DNA of 59,786 bases from Thermocaproicibacter sp036260805 (GTDB taxonomy: Bacteria; Bacillota; Clostridia; Oscillospirales; Acutalibacteraceae), in contig DATALZ010000073.1 of assembly GCA_036260805.1 (NCBI GenBank), forward strand, positions 1 to 59,786, read 5' to 3'. The notes under the pieces were generated by a model. That model searched no databases and had not been told where the DNA came from. It saw only the letters and a program-made list of their open reading frames with translations. Position numbers and translations under genes: made by a program. Below are positions 33,801 to 42,934 of the stretch, piece after piece; the stretch's first letter is position 1, and each line of letters begins with the position of its first letter.

Positions 33801-35267
33801 ATGGGTAAATACGGAAAAATCGCGCGGCTGCATGAGCTTTTGATTACAAGGCAGATCAGCTGCACGGAACTGACAAAGAAATATCTTGACGCCATTGAGC
33901 AAAGCAACGGCGAGTTAAAAGCCTTTGTGAAAGCCACCCCGGATACCGCTCTGGAAACCGCCAGAAATGTAGACGTCAAAATCGCCGCCGGCGAGCAGAT
34001 TGCTCCGCTGGAAGGCATCCCCATGACGCTCAAGGACAATATCTCCACAACAGGCATTGAAACGACCTGCTGCTCCAATATATTAAAGGGCTATGAGCCG
34101 ATTTACGACGCGACGGTCTGGAATCTTTTGAAACAGCAGAACGCGGTTCTGCTGGGCAAGGCCAACATGGACGAATTCGCGATGGGTTCTTCGTGCGAAA
34201 CTTCGTGCTTCGGCGGCGCGAAAAACCCGCACAACACCTCGCGCGTCGCGGGCGGCAGCAGCGGCGGCGTTGCCGCGGCTGTGGGCGGAAACCTTGCCGC
34301 ATATGGGCTCGGCTCCGACACAGGCGGTTCCATCCGCCAGCCGGCGAGCTTCTGCGGCATCGTCGGTTTTAAGCCGACTTACGGCACGGTCTCCCGCTAC
34401 GGGCTGATTGCCTATGCTTCCAGCTTCGACCAAATTGGCCCAATCACCCAGAGCGTGGAAGACGCCGCTCTTATTTACGACGCCATTTCAAAGTACGATG
34501 AAATGGACTCCACCAGCAGCGGACAGAAAGAGCCGGTTCTCCCCTTCCTTGGGAAAGAAATCCGCGGCAAGAAAATCGGCGTGGCAAAGGAATACTTCGA
34601 CGGCGTCCGCGACGACGTGAAGGAATCCCTGCAGAAAGCGCTGGATGTTTTCAAATCACTTGGCGCTGAAATTGTTGAATTCAGCATGCCGTCCCTCAAA
34701 TACAGCCTGCCGGTTTACTACATCCTTGCGTGCGCCGAGGCGTCCTCGAACCTTGGGCGCTACGACGGCATCCGCTACGGATATAAAACTGAACATTACA
34801 CCGACCGGAACGACATGGTCTGCAAAACGCGCAGCGAAGGCTTCGGCGCAGAAGTCAAGCGCCGTATTCTGCTTGGCACCTACGTTCTGAGCGCCGGGTA
34901 CTACGACGCGTACTATAAGAAAGCGCAGAATCTGCGCGGCTCCATCGTGCGTGCGTTTGAAAACGCTTTCGAACACTGCGACCTGATGATCGCCCCTACC
35001 GTCCCGATGACGGCGTTCCCGGAAAACTACACATCGAAAGACCCTGTGGAAACCTACCTGACGGATATCTGCACGGTTCCGGTGAACATTGCCGGACTGC
35101 CGGGAATCAGCGTTCCCTGCGGATTCGGAAGCGACGGAATGCCCGTCGGCATGCAGCTCATCGGCCCCAAATTCTCGGAAGCTGCTGTTCTGAATGCCGC
35201 GAACCAGTACGAACTGGCAGCTCGGAAATCAACTTTCAAAGCCGTGGAAACGGGGGTGTCCCTATGA
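33801..35267 (+). CDS. gatA: Asp/Glu-tRNA amidotransferase subunit A
   Basis: 488 residues from ATG 33801 with TAGGAG upstream; a longer open frame into gatC is not needed. The amidase signature gives the Ser-cisSer-Lys triad: Lys78 (PMTLKDNIS), Ser153 (GGSSGG) and Ser177 (SDTGGSIRQ). It releases ammonia from glutamine for GatB. It overlaps gatB by 4 nt (ATGA). Confidence 0.96.
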   Translation: MGKYGKIARLHELLITRQISCTELTKKYLDAIEQSNGELKAFVKATPDTALETARNVDVKIAAGEQIAPLEGIPMTLKDNISTTGIETTCCSNILKGYEPIYDATVWNLLKQQNAVLLGKANMDEFAMGSSCETSCFGGAKNPHNTSRVAGGSSGGVAAAVGGNLAAYGLGSDTGGSIRQPASFCGIVGFKPTYGTVSRYGLIAYASSFDQIGPITQSVEDAALIYDAISKYDEMDSTSSGQKEPVLPFLGKEIRGKKIGVAKEYFDGVRDDVKESLQKALDVFKSLGAEIVEFSMPSLKYSLPVYYILACAEASSNLGRYDGIRYGYKTEHYTDRNDMVCKTRSEGFGAEVKRRILLGTYVLSAGYYDAYYKKAQNLRGSIVRAFENAFEHCDLMIAPTVPMTAFPENYTSKDPVETYLTDICTVPVNIAGLPGISVPCGFGSDGMPVGMQLIGPKFSEAAVLNAANQYELAARKSTFKAVETGVSL

Positions 35268-36679
35268 ATTACGAACTTGTCTGCGGCCTGGAAACTCATG
35301 TGGAACTTTCTACGAAAACAAAAATATTCTGCTCCTGCACAACGGAATTCGGCGGTGAACCGAACACACACTGCTGCCCGATCTGCATTGGACTGCCCGG
35401 CACCCTGCCGAAGCTGAACAAGGCTGTTGTGGAATATGCGATCATGGCTGGTCTTGCAACACACTGCGAGATCAATCCGAACGCGAAAATGGACCGTAAA
35501 AACTATGTTTACCCTGATCTGCCGAAAGCGTACCAGATTTCGGAATACGATCAGCCGCTTTGCAAAAACGGCTATGTGGAGCTTTCGAATGGGCGCAAAA
35601 TTCGTTTGACGCGTATCCATATTGAAGAAGATGCCGGAAAGCTCGTCCATGAGCGCGGCAATACGCTGGTCGACTATAACCGCGGCGGCGTACCACTGAT
35701 TGAAATCGTTTCGGAGCCGGATATCCGCAGCATCGACGAAGCGATTGAATACGTGGAAAAACTTCAGATGATTATGCGGTACATCGGGGTCTCCGACTGC
35801 AAAATGCAGGAAGGTTCCCTGCGCTGCGACGTAAACATTTCGGTTCGTCCCAAGGGCTCCGAAAAACTCGGTACCCGGACGGAAATTAAAAATATGAACT
35901 CCTTCTCCCACATTACCAAAGCGATGGAGTATGAGATGAACCGGCAGATTGATCTGCTGGAAAGCCGAGAAGAAGTGGTGCAGGAAACCCGCCGTTATGA
36001 CGAAGGCACCGGCTGCACCGAAGGAATGCGTGGCAAGGAAGACGCGAACGACTACCGTTATTTCCGCGACCCGGACCTTGTTGCCATTCATGTAACCGAT
36101 GAAATGGTTTCCGCATTACAGGCAAAGATGCCGGAAGACCCACAGAAACGTCTGGCACGCTTTGTAAAGGATTACGGCTTGCCGGAAGCGGACGCTCAGC
36201 TTCTAATTGAACACCGCAGAATTGCGGACTATTTTGAAGCTGCCGCAAAAGAAACGAAGAATCCGCGCGCTGTTGCAAACTGCATTACGGGGCAGATTTT
36301 CGCCCGCTTGGAAAGCGATGCAGCAAAAGATGAGTTTAACGTCAATGTATCTCCGGAAAACCTGAACGCTCTGATTCAGCTGCTGGATACCGGAAAAATC
36401 CGCATGAACCTTGTGAAATCAACACTTGAAAAGATGCTGGATACCGGCAAACCGGCTTCAGATTTTATTAGTGAAAAGGATCTCGCAGGTGTTGATACGG
36501 CGGACTTGAGAAAAATTTGCGAACAGGCCGCCGCCGATAATCCGAATGCCGTAAAGGATTACCAAAGCGGGAAAGAAAAGGCGCTGAAGGCTGTGCTTGG
36601 TTCCGTTATGAAGGCAACGCGCGGCCGCGCAAACCCACAGGAAGCGGAAAAAATCCTTGCCGAAATCATGAAGGCATAA
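35264..36679 (+). CDS. gatB: Asp/Glu-tRNA amidotransferase subunit B
   Basis: 471 residues. VCGLETHVELSTKTKIFCSC and the zinc-binding Cys cluster (CSC...CCPIC), then LTRIHIEEDAGKLVHE and DYNRGGVPLIEIVSEPD, identify GatB. It phosphorylates and amidates Asp-tRNA-Asn or Glu-tRNA-Gln. The C-terminal YqeY-like tail (QSGKEKALKAVLGSVMKATRGRANP) binds tRNA. Last gene of the operon, followed by a strong terminator. Confidence 0.96.
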   Translation: MNYELVCGLETHVELSTKTKIFCSCTTEFGGEPNTHCCPICIGLPGTLPKLNKAVVEYAIMAGLATHCEINPNAKMDRKNYVYPDLPKAYQISEYDQPLCKNGYVELSNGRKIRLTRIHIEEDAGKLVHERGNTLVDYNRGGVPLIEIVSEPDIRSIDEAIEYVEKLQMIMRYIGVSDCKMQEGSLRCDVNISVRPKGSEKLGTRTEIKNMNSFSHITKAMEYEMNRQIDLLESREEVVQETRRYDEGTGCTEGMRGKEDANDYRYFRDPDLVAIHVTDEMVSALQAKMPEDPQKRLARFVKDYGLPEADAQLLIEHRRIADYFEAAAKETKNPRAVANCITGQIFARLESDAAKDEFNVNVSPENLNALIQLLDTGKIRMNLVKSTLEKMLDTGKPASDFISEKDLAGVDTADLRKICEQAAADNPNAVKDYQSGKEKALKAVLGSVMKATRGRANPQEAEKILAEIMKA

Positions 36680-36697
36680 AGGAATATAACTTTACAG

Positions 36698-36730
36698 AAA
36701 TAGCCCGGAAGCAATGCTTCCGGGCTATTT
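36698..36730 (+). terminator. Terminator after gatB
   Basis: AATAGCCCGGAAGC and GCTTCCGGGCTATT form a perfect stem with an AAT loop, ending in a T-run. Confidence 0.88.
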
Positions 36731-36837
36731 TCGGCTGTGTCCAATTTTAGGAGGCCGCTGCTGTCAGCAAGATTTATCCTTTTTTATTTTTGCTCTTTTC
36801 ATTTGTTGGGGAAAAGAGAATTTGCTTTTTACCCTTG

Positions 36838-36881
36838 CCTTCCCCGTTCGGGGGAAGGTGGCACCGCAGTGCCGGATGAGG
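36838..36881. repeat. Small palindromic REP-like intergenic element
   Basis: CCTTCCCC-GTTC-GGGGGAAGG (36838-36858) is followed by GGCAC-CGCA-GTGCC (from 36860) and GGATGAGG. Twin-hairpin elements with this wording (GGAAGGTGGCAC...GGATGAGG) recur between genes in many gut Firmicutes. Only this copy was seen in the window, so repeat status rests on recall. Confidence 0.5.
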
Positions 36882-36896
36882 CGGACTTAGCCAATT

Positions 36897-37169
36897 TTAT
36901 TTTTTGCTGCTCCTCACGAAATGAGCGCCAATAAAACACGCTGCGGAAAGCAAAACGCAGAAAATGGCAGTGGTAATCTGCGGGTTAAACAAAGCAGCAC
37001 TCTCAGTGACTGTGATCAGGTTATGAAAAAGCTTTATGGAGCCTTTTTGCAAAATCTCCTTAAGGTGAGCCGATGCATAAAAATAGAATGCTGTCTGGCT
37101 GACCGCTACCAGTAATGCGAGTACTCCTGCTATTCTGAGAAGGATTCCTGTAGATTTATGTTCAGACAT
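36897..37169 (-). CDS. Small hypothetical membrane protein
   Basis: 90 residues, not recognised. Two hydrophobic segments (IAGVLALLVAVSQTAFYFYA and ITTAIFCVLLSAACFIGAHF) flank an amphipathic loop; the C terminus is basic (RSSKK). GAGGATACAAAA precedes the ATG. It stands alone between the gat terminator and the phosphorylase gene. Confidence 0.6.
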   Translation of the reverse strand: MSEHKSTGILLRIAGVLALLVAVSQTAFYFYASAHLKEILQKGSIKLFHNLITVTESAALFNPQITTAIFCVLLSAACFIGAHFVRSSKK

Positions 37170-37316
37170 TTTTGTATCCTCCGTAATTGTTCTTCGTGTT
37201 AAGAATAGCAGTTTATACGTTTTCCGTCAATCCCATATGATTTCATGAATGCAAAAAGAGAGCCGCCGGAGAGAGAGACGGCGACTCTTTATGTGTAAAC
37301 CCTCTTATAACCTTTG

Positions 37317-39752
37317 TCAGCCCATTACGGCTTTTACCAGATGCGTTTTGCCATCACCGAACACCGGCAATATGTTCCCCTTTACAGGGGTACCGTCAAC
37401 GGTAACCGACCGAATCCCCTTCTGCACACCCGCCTGGTTATCCACTTCTATGACATAATCAGCACCGCGGTATTTCCGTTTTACCGTAAAACCTTTCAGG
37501 CTTTCCGGAATACACGGATCAACTTCCAAACCGTCAAACTGCGGGCGGATTCCCAGTATAAACTGGGATACATCGTAGAACGTCCAAGCAGCCGTACCGG
37601 TCAGCCAGGAATTCTTCGCTTCTCCGAAATGCGCCGCATCGCGCCCTGCAATCATCTGCGAATATACATACGGCTCTGTTCTGTGAATTTCGCTGATATC
37701 TTCGATATAGGCCGGGCAGGTTTTCCTGTAAACGTCAAATGCCCGGTTCCCATGGCCCAAAACCGTCTCGGCAATTGAAATCCACGGGTTATTGTGGCAG
37801 AAAATCCCGCCGTTTTCCTTGTATCCGGGCGGATACGATGAGATCTCGCCAAGGTTCAGCCGATAGGTAGTATAGGACGGCCAGTTCAGGACGATTCCGT
37901 ACTTGGTATCCATCAGCTGATGGACGGAATCCAGCGCTCTTGCTGCAAGGCCTTCTTTTACGCCGATGCGGGCCATTACGCAGAATCCCTGCGGTTCAAT
38001 AAAGATCTTGCCCTCGTCGCAGTCCTTGGAACCGACTTTGTTCCCCATTGCGTCATATGCTCGAAGGAACCATTCGCCGTCCCAGCCGCTTTTCAAAACA
38101 GCGGCGGTCATCTTTTCCACTTCGCTCCGGGCATGTTCCGCTTCGTCCTTCATGCCTTTTTTGCTGCAGATTTCGGCATAAGCCGGGACAATATAGACAA
38201 ACATTCCCGCAATAAACACAGATTCCGCGATGCCGCTTTCAAAATTCGAGCAGGTCTGGAAGGACTCTCCCGGCGTTTGGGAGAAACAGTTCAGGTTGAG
38301 GCAATCATTCCAGTCGGCGCGGCCGATAAGAGGTAATCCGTGCGGACCAAGATTGTTCAGCACATGCTCAAAGGAACGCTTCAGATGCTCCATAAGCGGC
38401 GCTGCGTTGGTGATTTCATTATCAAACGGAACCATTTCGTCAAGGATCGACCAGTCGCCTGTTTCCTTGAGATACGCATTCACTCCGAAAATAAGCCAAA
38501 GCGGATCATCATTAAACCCGCTGCCCACATCCATGTTGCCATGCTTCGTCAGCGGCTGATACTGGTGATAGGCGCTGCCGTCTTCCATCTGTGTGGCGGC
38601 GATATCGAGGATTCTCTGCCTTGCCCTTTTCGGAATCAGATGTACAAAGCCGAGAAGATCCTGCGTAGAATCACGAAAGCCCATCCCTCTGCCGATGCCC
38701 GACTCAAAATATGATGCAGAGCGGGACATGTTAAAGGTAACCATGCACTGGTACTGGTTCCAGATATTCACCATACAGTTCAATTTTTCGTCGCTGCTTG
38801 TAACCTGATAGGTAGAGAGCAAAGTATCCCAATATTTTTTCAGCGCTTTCAGCGCTTCATTGACCTGAGCGTCTGTCTGGAATTGTGCGAGCATCTTTTC
38901 TGCAGGCGCCTTGTTGATGACATTGGGTGCTTCCCATTTCTGATCATCGGGATTTTCACAGTACCCAAGAACAAAAATAAACGTTTTTTCCTCGTTCGGC
39001 TGGAGCTCGGCTTCTATATAATGAGAGCCGATGGGCGACCATCCGCTGGCCACGGAATTATGCGATTTTCCTTCCATGACCGCATCGGGCCTGTCGAATC
39101 CATTGTAAAGCCCGAGGAAAGATTCACGGTCCGTATCAAATCCGTCTACCGGAACATTTACGCTGAATAAGGCGTAATGATTCCGGCGCTCACGGTATTC
39201 CGTCTTATGATAAATTGTGCTTCCGATGATTTCCACCTCACCGGTGCTGTAGTTCCTCTGGAAATTCGTCATATCGTCATAGGCATTCCACAGGCAAAAC
39301 TCAACAAACGAGAAGAGTTTTATGTTCTTTGGCTGAGAAGATGTGTTTCTAAGCCGGATTCGATGGACTTCGCAGTTGAAGCCAATCGGCACAAATGATG
39401 TCTGCTGAACCTGAAGATCGTTTTTGGACGACTGAATAAGCGTATAGCCAAGGCCGTGGCGGCAAACATATGAATCCAGTTTTGTTTTCACCGGAGCCCA
39501 TCCGGGGTTCCAGATGACGCCTTCGTCGTTTATGTAGAAATAACGTCCACCTGCATCCGTAGGTACATTGTTGTAGCGGTACCGGGTCAGCCTCAGGAGT
39601 CTGGCATCCCTGTAAAAGCAATAGCCGCCTGAAGTATTTGACATCAGAGAGAAAAAGTCTTTGCTGCCAAGATAATTAATCCAGGGATATGGAGTATCCG
39701 GCTGCGTAATTACATATTCTTTTCTGTCATCGTCAAAGTGTCCGAACTTCAT
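37317..39752 (-). CDS. cbp: Cellobiose phosphorylase (GH94)
   Basis: 811 residues from ATG 39752, just after GGAGGAAG; a GTG start 15 nt upstream would include the ribosome site. MKFGHFDDDRKEYVITQPDTPYPWINYLG begins the N-terminal beta-sandwich; SGIGRGMGFRDSTQDLLGF and GFNDDPLWLIFG build the barrel. Asp483 in RADWNDCLNL is at the place of the family general acid. GH94 enzymes split cellobiose with phosphate to glucose-1-phosphate and glucose, saving ATP. No signal peptide, so intracellular. N terminus and length fit cellobiose rather than chitobiose or cellodextrin phosphorylase. It is divergent from a LacI gene, with an operator in its leader. Confidence 0.92.
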   Translation of the reverse strand: MKFGHFDDDRKEYVITQPDTPYPWINYLGSKDFFSLMSNTSGGYCFYRDARLLRLTRYRYNNVPTDAGGRYFYINDEGVIWNPGWAPVKTKLDSYVCRHGLGYTLIQSSKNDLQVQQTSFVPIGFNCEVHRIRLRNTSSQPKNIKLFSFVEFCLWNAYDDMTNFQRNYSTGEVEIIGSTIYHKTEYRERRNHYALFSVNVPVDGFDTDRESFLGLYNGFDRPDAVMEGKSHNSVASGWSPIGSHYIEAELQPNEEKTFIFVLGYCENPDDQKWEAPNVINKAPAEKMLAQFQTDAQVNEALKALKKYWDTLLSTYQVTSSDEKLNCMVNIWNQYQCMVTFNMSRSASYFESGIGRGMGFRDSTQDLLGFVHLIPKRARQRILDIAATQMEDGSAYHQYQPLTKHGNMDVGSGFNDDPLWLIFGVNAYLKETGDWSILDEMVPFDNEITNAAPLMEHLKRSFEHVLNNLGPHGLPLIGRADWNDCLNLNCFSQTPGESFQTCSNFESGIAESVFIAGMFVYIVPAYAEICSKKGMKDEAEHARSEVEKMTAAVLKSGWDGEWFLRAYDAMGNKVGSKDCDEGKIFIEPQGFCVMARIGVKEGLAARALDSVHQLMDTKYGIVLNWPSYTTYRLNLGEISSYPPGYKENGGIFCHNNPWISIAETVLGHGNRAFDVYRKTCPAYIEDISEIHRTEPYVYSQMIAGRDAAHFGEAKNSWLTGTAAWTFYDVSQFILGIRPQFDGLEVDPCIPESLKGFTVKRKYRGADYVIEVDNQAGVQKGIRSVTVDGTPVKGNILPVFGDGKTHLVKAVMG

Positions 39753-39798
39753 ATAATCTTCCTCCACTGGTTCTATAGATAATACACTGCGGTTTACT

Positions 39799-39808
39799 AA
39801 AACGTTTT
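39799..39808 (-). promoter_or_regulatory. LacI-type operator in front of cbp
   Basis: AAAACGTTTT is perfectly palindromic within TGAAAACGTTTTAGTA (minus strand) and lies about 20 nt downstream of the predicted -10 element. It closely resembles the site at the divergent lacI promoter. Confidence 0.68.
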
Positions 39809-39829
39809 CATAGCCTTTTTCTGCTTCTT

Positions 39830-39858
39830 AGTTTAAAATGAATTAGCTTGAAAATCAA
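39830..39858 (-). promoter_or_regulatory. Promoter of cbp
   Basis: On the minus strand TTGATT (39858-39853), 17 nt, TAAACT (39835-39830). The remaining AT-rich gap (39859-40132) between the two divergent promoters shows no gene. Confidence 0.55.
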
Positions 39859-40132
39859 GATATTTTTTTAGTTTTGTAATTTATTACAGCTTAACGCACT
39901 TTAATTCGTATATTAATGATCATAATTGGCAGATATTTAACAATTATTACCTATAAATAAGAAGTGCGGCTCAAACACACCCCTTTTTAGTTGTTTTTCG
40001 TTTCGACGAATTTTTTCTAAATTGTTTTCGTAATCTATGGAAAACATTCGGTATAATCTGGGCTCCGAGCGAAAATAGCCCCTAATTTGTTTCGCATTTT
40101 AAAAAATAAATCTATTTTTTCAAAAATATCTC

Positions 40133-40161
40133 TTGCAAAATTGTGAAATGTATATTATAAT
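40133..40161 (+). promoter_or_regulatory. Promoter of the LacI gene at 40.2 kb
   Basis: TTGCAA (40133-40138), 17 nt, TATAAT (40156-40161). Confidence 0.8.
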
Positions 40162-40168
40162 GTGCTTG

Positions 40169-40181
40169 CGAAAACGGTTTA
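40169..40181 (+). promoter_or_regulatory. LacI-type operator at its own promoter
   Basis: CGAAAACGGTTTA begins 8 nt after the -10 element. It shares AAAACG and the TTTA right end with the cbp site, suggesting autoregulation and a shared regulon. Confidence 0.62.
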
Positions 40182-40206
40182 GGAGTTTTGATGGAGGAAT
40201 TTGAAA

Positions 40207-41223
40207 GTGGCTAACATAAAAGATATTGCAGCAAAATGCGGACTTTCCATCTCAACAGTCAGTAAAGCGTTAAACAGTTACTCCGATATCAGTAAGGAAA
40301 CAAAGCAAAGAGTGATGAAGGCAGCCGAAGAATGCGGATATCTTCCCAATTCGCTTGCCAGGGCCTTAAAGACCAACAAGACCCACAACCTTGGAGTTTT
40401 GTTTACTGATGAAGCGCAAAGCGGTTTAAAGCAGGAATACTTTGCAGCCGTTCTGGACGCATTCAAGACGGAAGCCGAGCAGCATTCCTACGATATCACA
40501 TTTATTAACCATAACATGAACATCAACAATCATCCGATGACCTACCTGGAGCACTGCAAATATCGAAACTTTGACGGAGTCTGTATCGCCTGTGTAGATT
40601 TTCAGCAGCCGGAAGTGCTGGAACTGATTAACAGCGATTTACCGGTTATCACCATTGACCATATCTTCAACAATCACACAAGCATTAATTCCGCGAACGT
40701 TGCAGGTATGTGTGATCTTGTCAAATACATATACGGCATGGGGCACAGAAAAATTGCCTATGTCCACGGTAAAAAATCGGCAGTTACGGAGCAGCGGCTG
40801 ACCAGCTTCTGCAGAACGCTTCATGATTTTGGGGTTGAAGTTCCACCGGAATACCTTGTTCTTTCCGCTTACCACGACATTAAAACGACAAGAGAGAGTG
40901 TTCGCGAGCTTTTGTCGCTCCCCAACCGGCCGACCTGCATTGTAATGCCAGACGATTATGCCGCGCTGGGCGGAATAGAAGCAATCGATTCCGCTGGGCT
41001 GAAGATTCCCGAAGACATCTCCATAGCTGGATACGATGGAATTCAAATTGCTCAGATGCTGAAGCCTCAGCTGACCACTTTAGAACAGAACACCAGAGAA
41101 ATGGGCCGCGAGGCCGCAAGAAGATTAATTGAGCAGATTGAAAACCCGATGACGACAATTACGGAAAGTCTGACGATTGAAGGCAGATTGATCGAAGGAA
41201 AATCAGTAGCAAAAATCGACTGA
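40207..41223 (+). CDS. LacI-family transcriptional regulator of the cellobiose locus
   Basis: 338 residues from GTG 40207 (MANIKDIAAKCGLSISTVSK), 8 nt after GGAGG; a TTG at 40201 is too close to that site. Helix-turn-helix about 4-23 and hinge PNSLARALKT are followed by a sugar-binding Venus-flytrap domain (about 60-330) with YGMGHRKIAYVHG and PDDYAALGG. It sits between cbp (divergent) and the importer (same strand). Likely inducer: cellobiose or a cello-oligosaccharide (inference). Confidence 0.9.
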   Translation: MANIKDIAAKCGLSISTVSKALNSYSDISKETKQRVMKAAEECGYLPNSLARALKTNKTHNLGVLFTDEAQSGLKQEYFAAVLDAFKTEAEQHSYDITFINHNMNINNHPMTYLEHCKYRNFDGVCIACVDFQQPEVLELINSDLPVITIDHIFNNHTSINSANVAGMCDLVKYIYGMGHRKIAYVHGKKSAVTEQRLTSFCRTLHDFGVEVPPEYLVLSAYHDIKTTRESVRELLSLPNRPTCIVMPDDYAALGGIEAIDSAGLKIPEDISIAGYDGIQIAQMLKPQLTTLEQNTREMGREAARRLIEQIENPMTTITESLTIEGRLIEGKSVAKID

Positions 41224-41320
41224 AACGCTGAAACAATTGACATACATATTTTTCTGACCGCTCCGCTCTCAAATCATTTATTTTTTAGAAACCGGCAGAC
41301 AAGTCTATTAGCCGTACCGT

Positions 41321-41340
41321 CGAATGAGTTTACTCATTCG
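41321..41340 (+). promoter_or_regulatory. Inverted repeat before the binding-protein gene
   Basis: CGAATGAG (41321-41328), TTTA, CTCATTCG (41333-41340): a perfect 8-bp stem about 40 nt before the start codon, without a T-run. It could be an mRNA-stabilising hairpin or an operator; no clear promoter was found for the gene. Confidence 0.45.
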
Positions 41341-41381
41341 GTAAAATAAAAAATCATATATTTGGTAAGGAGGATCTTTGT

Positions 41382-42842
41382 ATGAAAAGAAGCAAGTCTC
41401 TACTGGCAGTACTGGCGATGGCCGCCACAATCACTGCCTCAATGACCGGCTGCCAGGGCGGTACAGCCGCAAGCACAGCCGCCGCTCCCGCAGCATCCAG
41501 TGCAGCTCCATCAGCTGCAGCAAGTTCAGCAGCACCTGCAAATGAAGGAAAGGTGCTCAACATCTGGTGCTGGAACGACGAGTTCCAGGGTCGCTTTAAC
41601 ACTTATTATCCAGATGTTAAGGAAGTAGCAAAAGACAAGTCCACTACTACCTTGAAAGACGGTACAACCGTAAAGTGGACGATCAACCCGAACGAAAACA
41701 ACAACTACCAGAACAAGCTGGATGCAGCACTGCAGAATCAGGATTCCGCAGCAGCCGACGACAAGATCGACATTTTCCTGATTGAAGCTGACTACGCGCT
41801 GAAATATGTCAACAGTGACTATACGCTGGATGTTAAGAAAGACATCGGACTGTCTGACAGTGATTTAGCCAACCAGTACAAGTACACACAGGATATTGTT
41901 ACCGACAAGAACAAAGCTTTGAAGGGCACAACATGGCAGGCAACTCCTGGTCTGTTTGCTTATCGCCGTTCTTTCGCTAAATCTGTTTTTGGAACTGACG
42001 ATCCGACAAAGATTCAGGATCTGCTCTCCTCTTGGGATAAATTCAATGATGCAGCCACAAAGGTAAGTGCAAAAGGCTACAAGATGCTTTCCGGTTACGA
42101 CGATTCTTACCGTGTATTCTCCAATAACGTATCTGCTCCTTGGGTAACGGGCACAACGGTAACTGTTGACCCGAACCTGATGAACTGGGTAAAACAGACA
42201 AAAGATTATACCGATAAGAAATATAACAATAAGACCCGCGGTCTGTTCAGCAGCACAGACTGGACCGCTGACCAGAGCCCGAAGAGTAAAGTATTTGGTT
42301 TCTTCTACTCCACATGGGGCATTAACTTCACGCTGGAAGGCAACTCTCTGAAGACTCCGACCAAAGAGGGCGGCAAAGAACAAGTCGGCAACGGTATTTA
42401 CGGTGACTGGGCTGTATGCCAGGGCCCGCAGAGTTATTACTGGGGCGGCACATGGATCTGCGGCTGCAAGGGTTCAGACAACCTCGGCACAATCAAGAAA
42501 GTTATGCAGTCCCTTACCTGCGACAGCACAATTATGAAGAAGATCACAACCGATACACAGGACTACACCAACAATAAGGCAGCAATGGAAGAACTCGCAA
42601 ACAGCGATTTCAAATCCGCTTTCCTTGGCGGCCAGAACCACATTAAGCTCTTCGCAGAAGTTGCTCCGAAGATCGACATGAGCAAGGCTGGCGCTTATGA
42701 TCAGGGATGCAATGAAAGTTTCCAGAATGCTTTCCACGACTATTTCGACGGCACAGTCGATATGGCAAAAGCAAAGGCGAACTTTGAAAAATCTGTTAAA
42801 GAGAAATATCCTGATCTGAAAGAAGTTAAGTGGCCTTCATAA
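41382..42842 (+). CDS. Sugar ABC transporter substrate-binding lipoprotein (family 1)
   Basis: 486 residues. Signal peptide ending MTGCQGG, so lipidated at Cys; then an Ala/Ser/Pro-rich linker (about 27-52) typical of a flexible tether from the membrane. The mature part (VLNIWCWNDEFQGRFNTYYPD) matches family-1 oligosaccharide receptors. RBS AAGGAGG. Two permease genes follow after a stem-loop. The neighbouring cellobiose phosphorylase points to cellobiose or cellodextrins as ligand, by context only. Confidence 0.9.
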   Translation: MKRSKSLLAVLAMAATITASMTGCQGGTAASTAAAPAASSAAPSAAASSAAPANEGKVLNIWCWNDEFQGRFNTYYPDVKEVAKDKSTTTLKDGTTVKWTINPNENNNYQNKLDAALQNQDSAAADDKIDIFLIEADYALKYVNSDYTLDVKKDIGLSDSDLANQYKYTQDIVTDKNKALKGTTWQATPGLFAYRRSFAKSVFGTDDPTKIQDLLSSWDKFNDAATKVSAKGYKMLSGYDDSYRVFSNNVSAPWVTGTTVTVDPNLMNWVKQTKDYTDKKYNNKTRGLFSSTDWTADQSPKSKVFGFFYSTWGINFTLEGNSLKTPTKEGGKEQVGNGIYGDWAVCQGPQSYYWGGTWICGCKGSDNLGTIKKVMQSLTCDSTIMKKITTDTQDYTNNKAAMEELANSDFKSAFLGGQNHIKLFAEVAPKIDMSKAGAYDQGCNESFQNAFHDYFDGTVDMAKAKANFEKSVKEKYPDLKEVKWPS

Positions 42843-42861
42843 TAGCAGAATTCCCATGATT

Positions 42862-42915
42862 GACCGCACGGCCGCGGGTCGGGAAACCTTCCCGGACCGT
42901 GACCGTGCGATTTTA
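42862..42915 (+). terminator. Intercistronic stem-loop between binding protein and permeases
   Basis: CGCACGG (42865-42871) pairs with CCGTGCG (42903-42909), enclosing GGTC-GGGAA/TTCCCGGACC; ATTTTATT follows. It may terminate part of the transcripts or block 3' decay so that the receptor is made in excess of the permeases. Confidence 0.6.
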
Positions 42916-42934
42916 TTGAAGAGAGGGGCTTAAA

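Noticed and set aside
35054..36091. A 345-codon open frame on the minus strand
   Set aside because: Antisense to the gatA end and gatB; shadow of codon bias.
41224..41381. TTGACA at about 41238 as the -35 of the receptor gene
   Set aside because: No acceptable -10 element lies 16-18 nt downstream; promoter left unassigned.
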